Positions 1 to 7,417 of a stretch of 14,362 bases of DNA are shown in pieces. Within the stretch, counting starts at the first letter, position 1, and each line of letters begins with the position of its first letter. The notes under the pieces were generated by a model. It saw nothing but the letters and a program-made list of their open reading frames with translations, had not been told where the DNA came from and did no database searches. Source of the DNA: Anaerolineales bacterium (lineage in GTDB: Bacteria; Chloroflexota; Anaerolineae; Anaerolineales; E44-bin32); contig JAUWDI010000004.1 in assembly GCA_030608865.1 (NCBI GenBank), positions 1 to 14,362 of the forward strand, given 5' to 3'. The position numbers were made by a program, and so were the translations under genes.

Positions 1-3000
1 GTTTAATGGAAGATTCCAATGTTTCTCTCGCTTTTTTGTAGGCTAGCATTTCGAGATAATAGATTCCGTAGCCAGTATCCCGGAACGCCTTCCCGAATCG
101 ATGGGCTTCGTCGGCGACCTCATCTTCGAGTGAGCGTCGCGCATCATCGAATCTCCCTAGTTGGATGTAGGCTAAGGCCCGTATAGTCGCATACTGAACC
201 GGTGGTACTCCGATCTTGTCGGCAACCTCAATTCCCGCTTCACACGTTTTAATGGCTTGCTCAAAATTACCTAAAGACAGATGGGTAAACATAAGCCTGA
301 AGAGGATGATATTTTGTCGTGAATGATCTTTGCGCGCCTCGAGTTGGTCTAGAAGTTCAGCGCCAAGACGCTCTCGTTCAAAGAGCGTTCCTGTGTGCGC
401 CAGTGCTAACTTGCTGTCGAGGATGAGATCCTCATCTCCAAGTTCTAGGCTCAGATTGAAAGCTTTCTCTGCGTTCTGGCGTGCTTGATCAGCATACTCA
501 GGCCAAAAATCCTTATACCATGTCGTGGGCACGAGCGCCTTGATCATGCCCGCTTGGTCACCAATCTCCTTGGCCAATTCATAGGCGGATTCGTAGAAAT
601 TTCTAGATCTCTTGGCAAATTCAATATCGGTCTTATCTAACGACAGGATATAGTTTCCTCTTCCAAGACCGAGGAGAGTCATCAACTCAGATTGTCGATC
701 GTTATTCCTGTGGGCGTTTGATTGAAGTTTCTCGAAATCCGCTACCGCCTCTTTGCCGCGGAAGAGTTCCAGCAAAACATGTGCTCGGTGCATTAAAGTT
801 GGAAAATAAGAATCGCTATCGTCGTACATTAGATCCACTGCGCGGCTGTAATATCCAAGGGCTTCCAGATGGGCATGCAGCCTTCTCGCGCGCTCTCCTG
901 CCCGCAACAGATATTGAACTGCTTTATCCGGATGCCCGGCTCGTTCCCAGTGGTGAGCCAACAAGCCAGTGAACTCTTCAGCATGTTCATGAAATAGTAG
1001 TTCAATCGCCTCACCGACCTTCCTGTGGAATTCCTTCCTTCGCTCCACCAAAAGAGAATTGTAGGCGGCTTCTTGTGTCAGGCTGTGTTTAAAGATGTAC
1101 TCGAGTTCGGGTAACCTCGCATTTTCGCGCACCAGGTCTGCCCGTTGTAACTGAGAGAGCTGGTCATCCAGTTCACGTTCTACCCCAGAAATTGCCTCCA
1201 ATAGGCGGTACATGAAACTCCTGCCAATCACGGAGGCCAATTGTAAGGTCCGCCGCACATCCTCTTCTAAGCGATCGATCCGAGCAAGAAGTAGGCCTTG
1301 GAGTGTATCTGGAACACCAATATCACCGATATCCATCGTCATCCGCCACGTGTCGCGGCCTTCGACCAGGTATTCACCCTCAACCAAATGTTTGATAACC
1401 TCCTCAAGGTATAAGGGGTTGCCCTCCGATCTCTTCATTACAAAATGGTGTACCCTCTCAGGGAGGTCGCTCATACCGAGTAAGCCATCTACCAATTGGT
1501 CCGATTCAATATTGGAAAGTTTCTGGGGGCTGACTTTGGTATATCTATGCGCGTAATTGGTTTCCGCTTGGAGATGTATTCCCCAGGAAGCATGATCTCG
1601 CTCAATGCGCATCGGACACAGGATCATTAATGGAGTGCGATCCGCGAGGGGGAGCAACACTTCAAGAGCTTTGATGCTTGAGGGATCCGCCCAGTGCAAG
1701 TCCTCGAATATAAGCACAGTGGGTTTTTCCTCAGCTAGACGGAAGAAATATCCGTATATGGCGGATAGGGTTTCTCGCCTGAGAGATTCCCCATCCAGAG
1801 ACTGGATTAGATCTTCGGAATCACCTTCAAGCCTTAATCCGAGAAGATTGACGAGGAAGGGAAGAACTTTTCTAACATCCTTTGCAAACAAATCTTTGGT
1901 GCGTTTCCTCAGGGCAAGATCGACGCGCGCTTCAGGCGCTCCTTCTTTCAACCCTAAATCCGCCAGCAGAAGCTTTGTAATCGCCCAAAAGGATAATGAG
2001 GAGCCGTAGGATAGTGAACGTCCTTCCAACCATCTTAAAGATGCGGGCTTTACTAAGAGTATCTCACCTCGGCCGGCTCCGTTGATTTCATCATACTTAG
2101 CAGCGAATGATCGTAATTCCTCAACCAACCGGCTTTTGCCAATCCCTGCTTCACCAATAATTGTTACGATTTGTCCGTGCCCTTTGCATAGGTCTAGCAA
2201 AGCGGCTTGTAATTGTTGTTTCTCACTTTCTCGCCCAACAAAAATGGAAGCTTTATTTTTTGCCTTTCGATGGCTCTCCTTTTCCGAAATTCTACCTACA
2301 ACCTCGTACAATCTCAGTGACTCTGCCTTCCCCTTTACCTGAATTTCACCCTGATCCTTCAACTCAAACTCGGAGATGACCAAGCGTGCGCAATCCTCCC
2401 CAAGCCACACACTGTCCGGGCTTGCGGCACTCTCGACCCGACTGGCCACATTGACGGCATCTCCCACTGCCAGGTACTCAACGTGAAGTCCCTCACCAAT
2501 GTCGCCCATGATCACCGTGCCGGTGTTGATACCCACTCGGACGTGGAAATCATCCACATATCCTGCTAACTCCTGTGCATATTCCTTGATGTTTTCTAGG
2601 ATGGCCAAGCCGGCGTGGACGGCTCTACTCGGGTCATCTTCGTGTGTGATCGGCGCTCCGAAGAAAGCCAGCAGGCCATCGCCCAGCAATTGTGCTACTG
2701 TCCCCTCGTAACGATAGATCGCTTCACTTAAGCGTCGATGGGCGCCAGTGACAATTTCTTTCCACTCTTCCGGGTCCATCTTCTCAGCTTTGGAGGTGGA
2801 CCCAACAAGGTCCACAAACAAGATGGTGACCGGCTTGCGCTCGTCGTCGATTTGCGAAATTGCCAATCTTACTTTTTCTTGAAGACCTTTTGGGGCGGTC
2901 TGTCGCAATTCCTGGAGCGAGGCTTCCTTCTGGTGGTTCTTTGCGATTTCAATTTCTGCGCCACAGTTTTTACAAAATCTGGCATCGGGATCTATGGTTT

Positions 3001-3115
3001 CGCTGCATTTGGGGCAAATAATCACGAATTGGTATCCGCACTGCTGACAGAACTTCGCATCGAGCAGGTTTTCAAAGGAGCAGTTCGAGCAGACCTGAAG
3101 CTCAGGATTGGTCAT
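1..3115 (-). CDS. Zinc-ribbon / class III nucleotide cyclase / AAA ATPase / TPR signalling protein (C-terminus outside window)
   Basis: The frame is open from the ATG at 3115 to the window edge (1038 codons, partial). Residues 9-51 form a double zinc ribbon (Cys 9, 12, 23, 26, then 34, 37, 48, 51). A class III cyclase domain covers about 93-265: metal aspartates D102 (FVDLVGST) and D146 (LLGDGLLAFFG), and transition-state residues N222 and R226 (VGDAVNVASR). Next is a STAND/AAA-type ATPase with Walker A at 321-328 (GEAGIGKS) and Walker B at 467-477 (VLIFEDLHWAD). From about 640 on there are helical TPR-like repeats. The family probably makes cAMP, or uses the cyclase fold as a sensor, with ATPase and TPR parts for regulation or partner binding. 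The usual adenine-selecting lysine before GDG is Q142 here, so the substrate is uncertain. The protein is cytosolic, with no membrane segment. The start has GGAG 9 bases upstream. It could instead be cyclase-inactive. Confidence 0.93.
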   Translation of the reverse strand, partial: MTNPELQVCSNCSFENLLDAKFCQQCGYQFVIICPKCSETIDPDARFCKNCGAEIEIAKNHQKEASLQELRQTAPKGLQEKVRLAISQIDDERKPVTILFVDLVGSTSKAEKMDPEEWKEIVTGAHRRLSEAIYRYEGTVAQLLGDGLLAFFGAPITHEDDPSRAVHAGLAILENIKEYAQELAGYVDDFHVRVGINTGTVIMGDIGEGLHVEYLAVGDAVNVASRVESAASPDSVWLGEDCARLVISEFELKDQGEIQVKGKAESLRLYEVVGRISEKESHRKAKNKASIFVGRESEKQQLQAALLDLCKGHGQIVTIIGEAGIGKSRLVEELRSFAAKYDEINGAGRGEILLVKPASLRWLEGRSLSYGSSLSFWAITKLLLADLGLKEGAPEARVDLALRKRTKDLFAKDVRKVLPFLVNLLGLRLEGDSEDLIQSLDGESLRRETLSAIYGYFFRLAEEKPTVLIFEDLHWADPSSIKALEVLLPLADRTPLMILCPMRIERDHASWGIHLQAETNYAHRYTKVSPQKLSNIESDQLVDGLLGMSDLPERVHHFVMKRSEGNPLYLEEVIKHLVEGEYLVEGRDTWRMTMDIGDIGVPDTLQGLLLARIDRLEEDVRRTLQLASVIGRSFMYRLLEAISGVERELDDQLSQLQRADLVRENARLPELEYIFKHSLTQEAAYNSLLVERRKEFHRKVGEAIELLFHEHAEEFTGLLAHHWERAGHPDKAVQYLLRAGERARRLHAHLEALGYYSRAVDLMYDDSDSYFPTLMHRAHVLLELFRGKEAVADFEKLQSNAHRNNDRQSELMTLLGLGRGNYILSLDKTDIEFAKRSRNFYESAYELAKEIGDQAGMIKALVPTTWYKDFWPEYADQARQNAEKAFNLSLELGDEDLILDSKLALAHTGTLFERERLGAELLDQLEARKDHSRQNIILFRLMFTHLSLGNFEQAIKTCEAGIEVADKIGVPPVQYATIRALAYIQLGRFDDARRSLEDEVADEAHRFGKAFRDTGYGIYYLEMLAYKKARETLESSIK

Positions 3116-3241
3116 TTATACTCGCTCCAACGGCGGGAATGATCCGCGAATATCTTGCTGACCGAAATCGTTGCAACCCAATAGATTGGCACATAAACTG
3201 ATTGTCATCGCAGATATTGGGGATTCGGACTTATAAAATCT

Positions 3242-3261
3242 ATTCTAGCACATGAAATGTG
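3242..3261 (-). promoter_or_regulatory. Candidate extended -10 promoter with overlapping palindrome for the cyclase gene
   Basis: On the minus strand TGC-TAGAAT (3250 down to 3242) matches an extended -10 element. The inverted repeat CACAT-GAA-ATGTG (3249-3261) overlaps it, as an operator would. No good -35 hexamer is visible, which is tolerable for extended -10 promoters. The leader to the ATG would be about 120 bases. The promoter function is inference; the palindrome is directly visible. Confidence 0.35.
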
Positions 3262-3366
3262 GACTTAAGGCATAGATTGACGGTATTCTGTTTAGCTTGG
3301 AATTTGGGGGCTGGTCAAAGTCTCGTATCCAATCCTTGTGTCCTAATCTCTCCCAAATAGGGTTCC

Positions 3367-3398
3367 AAAAAAGTGTTTCTGATTACGACGGTAATCGG
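3367..3398 (-). terminator. Possible terminator of the vapBC operon
   Basis: An 8-bp stem with one G-U pair (3379-3386 with 3391-3398, loop 3387-3390) is followed on the minus strand by AAACAC and then six T (3372 down to 3367). The 6-base gap before the T tract is longer than in textbook intrinsic terminators, so this is weak. It lies 135 bases past the vapC stop. Confidence 0.3.
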
Positions 3399-3532
3399 GG
3401 TCTGATTCTATCGCATCGCCGCTTAGTCCCGCGCTCTTTGCGGGGGGCGCTCGCTGAGCATTCTGTTGATCTCCAAGAGGTCCAGCCTATCCTTTGCGCT
3501 CTCCAAAGGGCGAGAGGTTGTCCTACCCGCTT

Positions 3533-3907
3533 TCACCTTGCCTTTGTATATCTCACATCTTTCAGATCTTCGAAATCAGAATCCTGAGTCCATAGAACTG
3601 CATCAGATTCTCGTGCTGTCGCAAGCATCACACTATCCGCCATCGGGATTTTCAACTCAGTCGAGATTTTCGCAGCGTGGAGTGCGATCGTGCTCGTCAA
3701 ATCGATTATTTCTCCAGATTGCATAAATGCGATCGCTCGCAAAGCTTCACTTTCATCTCGCTGTTGTAGAACCCGCTTGAATACTTCATAGAGACTTATT
3801 GTCGGAACAAGCAGTTCGGATGGTTCTTCGATCGGCTCACTGAAGAATTCGGTATTGGGTCCACCCGCAAAGTATTCAAGCCAGCCTGATGAATCAACGA
3901 TGTTCAT
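3533..3907 (-). CDS. vapC: PIN-domain ribonuclease toxin (VapC family)
   Basis: This 124-residue protein has the normal length for a VapC toxin, a Mg-dependent endoribonuclease that cleaves structured RNA (often tRNA or rRNA) when not held by its antitoxin. The acidic PIN active-site set is complete: D5 (NIVDSSGWLEYF), E41 (SLYEVFKR), D91 (IPMADSVMLATA) and D109 (LWTQDSDFEDL). The ATG at 3907 overlaps the stop of the upstream antitoxin gene (ATGA, 3904-3907), which implies translational coupling and a bicistronic operon. Nothing suggests truncation. Family assignment is strong; RNA target and activity cannot be read from sequence. A non-toxic PIN nuclease is the main alternative. Confidence 0.92.
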   Translation of the reverse strand: MNIVDSSGWLEYFAGGPNTEFFSEPIEEPSELLVPTISLYEVFKRVLQQRDESEALRAIAFMQSGEIIDLTSTIALHAAKISTELKIPMADSVMLATARESDAVLWTQDSDFEDLKDVRYTKAR

Positions 3908-4110
3908 TCGCGATCTGGCTCCCTATCAATTTTCGTATCTATCCCTTTCAGAAACCCACGACTCTCCCGAACAGGCAGGACAGGGATCAATTCAATTCGC
4001 CCCATATAAGGAATGACCTGCACTTTCTGACCAGGTTTAATCCCGAGTTTGTCTCTGACTTTCTTCGGGATGACTACTTGATATTTTGTAGATACAGTGG
4101 CTCGCTCCAT
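3904..4110 (-). CDS. vapB: AbrB/MazE-type (SpoVT-AbrB fold) antitoxin (VapB family)
   Basis: This 68-residue protein has an N-terminal swapped-hairpin AbrB DNA-binding domain at about residues 3-46, with the signature VSTKYQVVIPKKVRDKLGIK and then PGQKVQVIP. The C-terminal tail (about 47-68, RESRGFLKGIDTKIDREPD) matches the region by which VapB antitoxins wrap and inhibit the PIN toxin. It is the first gene of the pair and overlaps vapC by 4 bases. By family precedent the VapB-VapC complex represses its own promoter. The start is supported by AAGGA 6 bases upstream of the ATG at 4110. Confidence 0.92.
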   Translation of the reverse strand: MERATVSTKYQVVIPKKVRDKLGIKPGQKVQVIPYMGRIELIPVLPVRESRGFLKGIDTKIDREPDRE

Positions 4111-4447
4111 ACCATGTCCTTATCGATCTGGTTATCGTATTACGCTCTATTGTACAACAAAAAGACTGTATATAAAAGATTAAAAGGGCACTCTACTTAG
4201 TTGCTACATAGATTTCTATCCAAATTACGACGACAATCAAGTAGAAGTGAGAAACCTCGCGCTTGCAGATCTCTGTTTCCGATTACTCGGATTATGAGAA
4301 TCTAACGGCCTCGAGCTGCCTGCCCTAGCGGGCTAGACCAGGGCGAAGTCCTACAAGCTTGGTAGGGAGTGGCCCTGTAATGCTGCTCAACCAGAGCCAA
4401 ACTTAGCTTTTAGCGTCTAGGTTCTCCGCCGCGAAGCAGGTCATGAT
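4111..4447. other. Intergenic region between the dikinase-like gene and vapB, with stem-loops
   Basis: The 337 bases hold the vapB promoter region and a compound stem-loop: outer stem CAGGGC/GCCCTG (4339-4344, 4372-4377) around an inner stem (4349-4354 with 4362-4367, 7-base loop). A small GCCC-TAGC-GGGC hairpin sits just before it at 4322-4333. The structure lies past the stop of the dikinase-like gene and may end its transcript or stabilise its 3' end, although no T tract follows on either strand. I see no coding frame. Confidence 0.5.
4149..4157 (-). promoter_or_regulatory. Candidate -10 box and TTGTACAA palindrome upstream of vapB
   Basis: On the minus strand TACAAT (4154 down to 4149) fits a -10 element about 40 bases before vapB. 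It overlaps the perfect 8-bp palindrome TTGTACAA (4150-4157). AbrB-type antitoxins usually bind palindromic sites at their own promoter, so this is a reasonable autoregulation site. No good -35 hexamer is seen at the matching distance. Confidence 0.35.
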
Positions 4448-7105
4448 TCACGCTGGGTTAAGCGGACTTCCGCTTAGAATTTTTATATTCCCTGTGCTCC
4501 CGTCCAGCTCAACGGTCTGCCCATCCTTGAGGGTTTTTGTGACGTCCTCAATCCCGACGATGCACGGCTTTCCCATCTCCCGGGCAATTGAGGCCCCGTG
4601 CTGCAGCGCACCGCCGGTTTCGAGCAACACTCCTCCAGCGTTGATAAAGAGCGTTGTCCAGCCCGGATCTGTGGCCTTGGTCACCAGGATGTCCCCCGGC
4701 AAGATCGGTTTTTCATCAGGGTGTTTGAGAACCTTCACCGGACCCATGACGGTCCCCGAAGAAACCGGGGTTCCCACAAGCTCGTTTTCTTTACGCGGTT
4801 GGGGAGGTAATTTAGGGATAAAACCGCGCGAATCGATGATGATGGGCGGATCATTGTTAGGGTTGAACTGGGCGTAATAATCCCGATTGGTGTTTGCCAG
4901 GAGGCGAATATCCAGGCTCGAGTCTAGCTCCGCCTGGATAAATTCGTCCAGGTGGAGGTCGAACACCTGCTCGACCGTGTCCAGCCGCCCAAATTCCACC
5001 CATTGCTTTCCCTGTGCCAGGGCTCGGCGTCGGAGATAATCGATAACCATGATGATGAAGTACTTTGGGGATTCACGATAAGCGGCAAAGTTTTTGAGCA
5101 GCTTATAGTTCTTCTTAAACGCCTTGACCTTCCCCGGACTCTTTTTCGCCAGATAGTCTTCCAAGAACTGGACGCTTTCTACTCGCTGTTGAGCTCCACG
5201 GTCAAAGTTACTCTGAGGGTTCAGATCAGGATTCTCCCCGCTCCCCATCGTTTTCAAAAGGGCGAACACTTCCCCGGGCTTTTCGTAGAATCGGGGGGTG
5301 GCGATGTCGAGTTCTATTGGACCGCGGAACCCATAATCGTCCATAAACGACTGCCACTTTCCCAGGAACGCCGGCGAGAGCTGGTTGGTTTCGAGTTTGC
5401 CCACGAACTCATCGACCGTAGCGGTTTGCCGCACATCCGAAAATTGGGACAACTCGTAAAGTGCCAACCCCATCTCGATCGTCACATTATGGGGGAAGGA
5501 CTGTTCGATGGACCGGAGATGTTTTTGCACCGAATCTGTGTCATTTTTAAACATCTTCTTGAGACTACTGCGGGCACTTTCTGATGCATAAAGCGCCGGC
5601 AACTGCGTACCGTTCATATGCAGCCCGGTTTTGCGGAAACTAATCGTGCCAAAGTCCATAAACGAAATATCCCGATCATTATCCGCTTTCAGTACCGCCC
5701 TGAGCCTCGCATTCTCATCCAGGTAGTGTTGCAGAAACTCGTCAGGTTTCCCTCTTGCTTTCAACAAGGGCCGGATATACACAACAGCCCCCAATCCGGT
5801 TTTCAGGAGGTTTTTCAGAAACCCTTTGGGGAGCCTCTTCGGGACGTACTCTTTCAGATCCATCGCTTCCAGGATCCGGGTCCCCAGGTCGTCAACAAGC
5901 CGATAACTTTTGATCGCATTGTTTTTCCCCAGAATCTTGAGCATGCGGCCCAAATGGGTATAAAAGCGCCCCCCAGAGACAAACGCCATACCCTGCTCAA
6001 GGGTGCCAAAATCTAAACTTGGCTCCCCCGGTATCATGAAACTTGAGAAACGCATAAACAATTCCATACCGAGGGGGCTTAAATTTTCTGCCAACCCTTG
6101 TTCGGAGAGACCGGCATCATGATAAAGGTTTTTTTGTTCCCCGGGTTGGGTGATCATCTCTCCCGGGAGCTTGTAATAACCCGTAATTGGGCGCGCTTGC
6201 AGCAAATAGAGCTCCCCACCCTCGTAGGCCCACTCGATGTCCATCGGTTTCCCATACGCCGTCTCGACCCGGGCGGTGAGATCGGTGACGGACAGGACCT
6301 GGTCGTCGCTCAGACTCAGGGCCATGGGTGACTCTGGAGCCCGGGATTCAGTCCCGCCATCCGCCTTCAGGTAGATTGCGACGTCTTTCTTCCCGGGGGT
6401 CTTCTCCAAAATCGCATTGGTAACTTTGTCCACCACCCACTGGTCCGGGGTAACTGCCCCCTCCACGACCGTCTCTCCCAATCCGAAGTTGGCGTTGATC
6501 AGGCATTGATCGTAGGAGTTGTTCACGGGGTTCAGTGAGAAAGCCACCCCCGAAACCTCCGCTGCGATTTGTTTTTGAATCACGACGGCGATTTTGGGAT
6601 CAAGGGGATCGAAGCCGCGTTTTTGTTTATAGGCCACCACCCGTTCGTCCAGCGCGGAGACAAAACAGGTCTTGATCGCGGATTCCAAATCATCCCCGGT
6701 CACGCCCAGCATAGTCTCATATATGCCCGCAAATGAGGTCCCCTCCAGGTCTTCCTCAGGGGATGATGAGCGCACGGCCATCATCGTGATGTCTTCTGTA
6801 TGCAGATATTTGCGGACTTCTGAAAGTATCTGTTGCTGACCTTCTGAAAACGTGAGCGTTTGACAGCTATGCTTTACCGCCTTGGCCGCGGCTACCATGC
6901 CATCATCTATAGCTTGGGTAAACACTTTCCATTCCGGACTGGCCTTGAGCAGCCTCATCCAGGGCTGAAAGAACTCGGTTGACAGCACTACTGCGGTGGG
7001 GACGTTAAAACCTTTGTTCTTTGAATAAAGCAAAGATAGGCCTTTCCCTCCGGCTAGCTCAACCGTGGGAATAGCAGAATCCTTGAATGAAAAATATCGT
7101 GCCAT
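4448..7105 (-). CDS. PEP-synthase-like / rifampin-phosphotransferase-like dikinase (ATP-grasp + helical middle + phosphohistidine domain)
   Basis: The protein has 885 residues from the ATG at 7105. Residues 1 to about 315 are the PPDK_N ATP-binding domain: K21 (AGGKG), R112 (MAVRSSSPEEDLEG), IEW at 290-292 and the closing LQARP at 302-306. A helical middle domain spans about 335-740. The C-terminal swivelling PEP-utilizer domain carries the phospho-acceptor H836 in ETGGALQHGASIARE. In this family ATP phosphorylates the histidine, which swings to pass phosphate to a substrate. The PEP/pyruvate TIM barrel of true PEP synthase is absent; domain order and length match rifampin phosphotransferase (about 865 residues), but the middle-domain substrate is unknown. 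AAGGAAG lies upstream; a TTG at 7108 is a possible alternative start. It stands alone, with no antibiotic cluster beside it. General databases may label it PEP synthase, probably wrongly. Confidence 0.88.
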   Translation of the reverse strand: MARYFSFKDSAIPTVELAGGKGLSLLYSKNKGFNVPTAVVLSTEFFQPWMRLLKASPEWKVFTQAIDDGMVAAAKAVKHSCQTLTFSEGQQQILSEVRKYLHTEDITMMAVRSSSPEEDLEGTSFAGIYETMLGVTGDDLESAIKTCFVSALDERVVAYKQKRGFDPLDPKIAVVIQKQIAAEVSGVAFSLNPVNNSYDQCLINANFGLGETVVEGAVTPDQWVVDKVTNAILEKTPGKKDVAIYLKADGGTESRAPESPMALSLSDDQVLSVTDLTARVETAYGKPMDIEWAYEGGELYLLQARPITGYYKLPGEMITQPGEQKNLYHDAGLSEQGLAENLSPLGMELFMRFSSFMIPGEPSLDFGTLEQGMAFVSGGRFYTHLGRMLKILGKNNAIKSYRLVDDLGTRILEAMDLKEYVPKRLPKGFLKNLLKTGLGAVVYIRPLLKARGKPDEFLQHYLDENARLRAVLKADNDRDISFMDFGTISFRKTGLHMNGTQLPALYASESARSSLKKMFKNDTDSVQKHLRSIEQSFPHNVTIEMGLALYELSQFSDVRQTATVDEFVGKLETNQLSPAFLGKWQSFMDDYGFRGPIELDIATPRFYEKPGEVFALLKTMGSGENPDLNPQSNFDRGAQQRVESVQFLEDYLAKKSPGKVKAFKKNYKLLKNFAAYRESPKYFIIMVIDYLRRRALAQGKQWVEFGRLDTVEQVFDLHLDEFIQAELDSSLDIRLLANTNRDYYAQFNPNNDPPIIIDSRGFIPKLPPQPRKENELVGTPVSSGTVMGPVKVLKHPDEKPILPGDILVTKATDPGWTTLFINAGGVLLETGGALQHGASIAREMGKPCIVGIEDVTKTLKDGQTVELDGSTGNIKILSGSPLNPA

Positions 7106-7417
7106 CAATTATTTCTTCCTTTCAAGTATTTTGACAATATTGGATACCTTTTTTACTTCTCATCTATTTTGCCGCCTAACGTGTGGATGCGTGGACAATC
7201 TTCCAGATAACATAGTATAGATTAACTATGTATGGAAACCCGATGATGTTCTAACTAGCATTGACTGATTTGTGCAGTAAATTGGAGGCCAAATTTTAAC
7301 TTCCGATTATCTCTATAATCGCTCACCTAGAAGACCTAGCATCCGATTACGAACATACTCTGTTTCATTTATTAGGATCAGAATGATTGCAGGACAGACT
7401 TGCAGAGGGTGATTGGT
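7106..7417. other. Intergenic region between the phosphatase/sulfatase-fold gene and the dikinase-like gene
   Basis: About 310 bases hold the palindrome at 7210-7231, the dikinase leader with its ribosome-binding site, and a 7-bp hairpin CGATTAT-CTCT-ATAATCG (7304-7321) that could mark the 3' end of the upstream gene, though no T tract follows on the minus strand. No coding frame is seen. Confidence 0.5.
7210..7231 (-). promoter_or_regulatory. 7-bp inverted repeat overlapping a candidate -10 box of the dikinase-like gene
   Basis: ACATAGT (7210-7216) and ACTATGT (7225-7231) form a perfect inverted repeat with an 8-base spacer. On the minus strand TATACT (7219 down to 7214) inside it resembles a -10 box, about 110 bases before the start codon. 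This is the layout of a repressor operator over a promoter. No clear -35 hexamer is visible, so promoter function is inference. Confidence 0.35.

Larger units (their letters stand above)
3116..3532. other. Intergenic region between vapC and the cyclase gene
   Basis: This 417-base stretch carries the cyclase leader and candidate promoter, a candidate terminator for vapBC, and a short GC-rich hairpin (CCCGC at 3428-3432, GCGGG at 3440-3444, 7-base loop). Open frames across it show no family resemblance and no convincing ribosome-binding site, so I call no gene. Confidence 0.6.

Noticed and set aside
718..3142. Many plus-strand frames opposite the cyclase gene
   Set aside because: They are antisense to a continuous 1038-codon reading with clear domain motifs, and none has independent support.
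3297..3726. Overlapping plus-strand open frames in and beside vapC
   Set aside because: They lack ribosome-binding sites and family resemblance, and lie opposite or beside a well-supported toxin gene.
4443..6331. Plus-strand frames opposite the dikinase-like gene, some over 200 codons
   Set aside because: They mirror a strongly conserved coding strand and show no family features of their own.
7131..7159. Plus-strand TTGACA followed 17 bases later by TACTTC
   Set aside because: The -10 match is poor and there is no plus-strand gene downstream.
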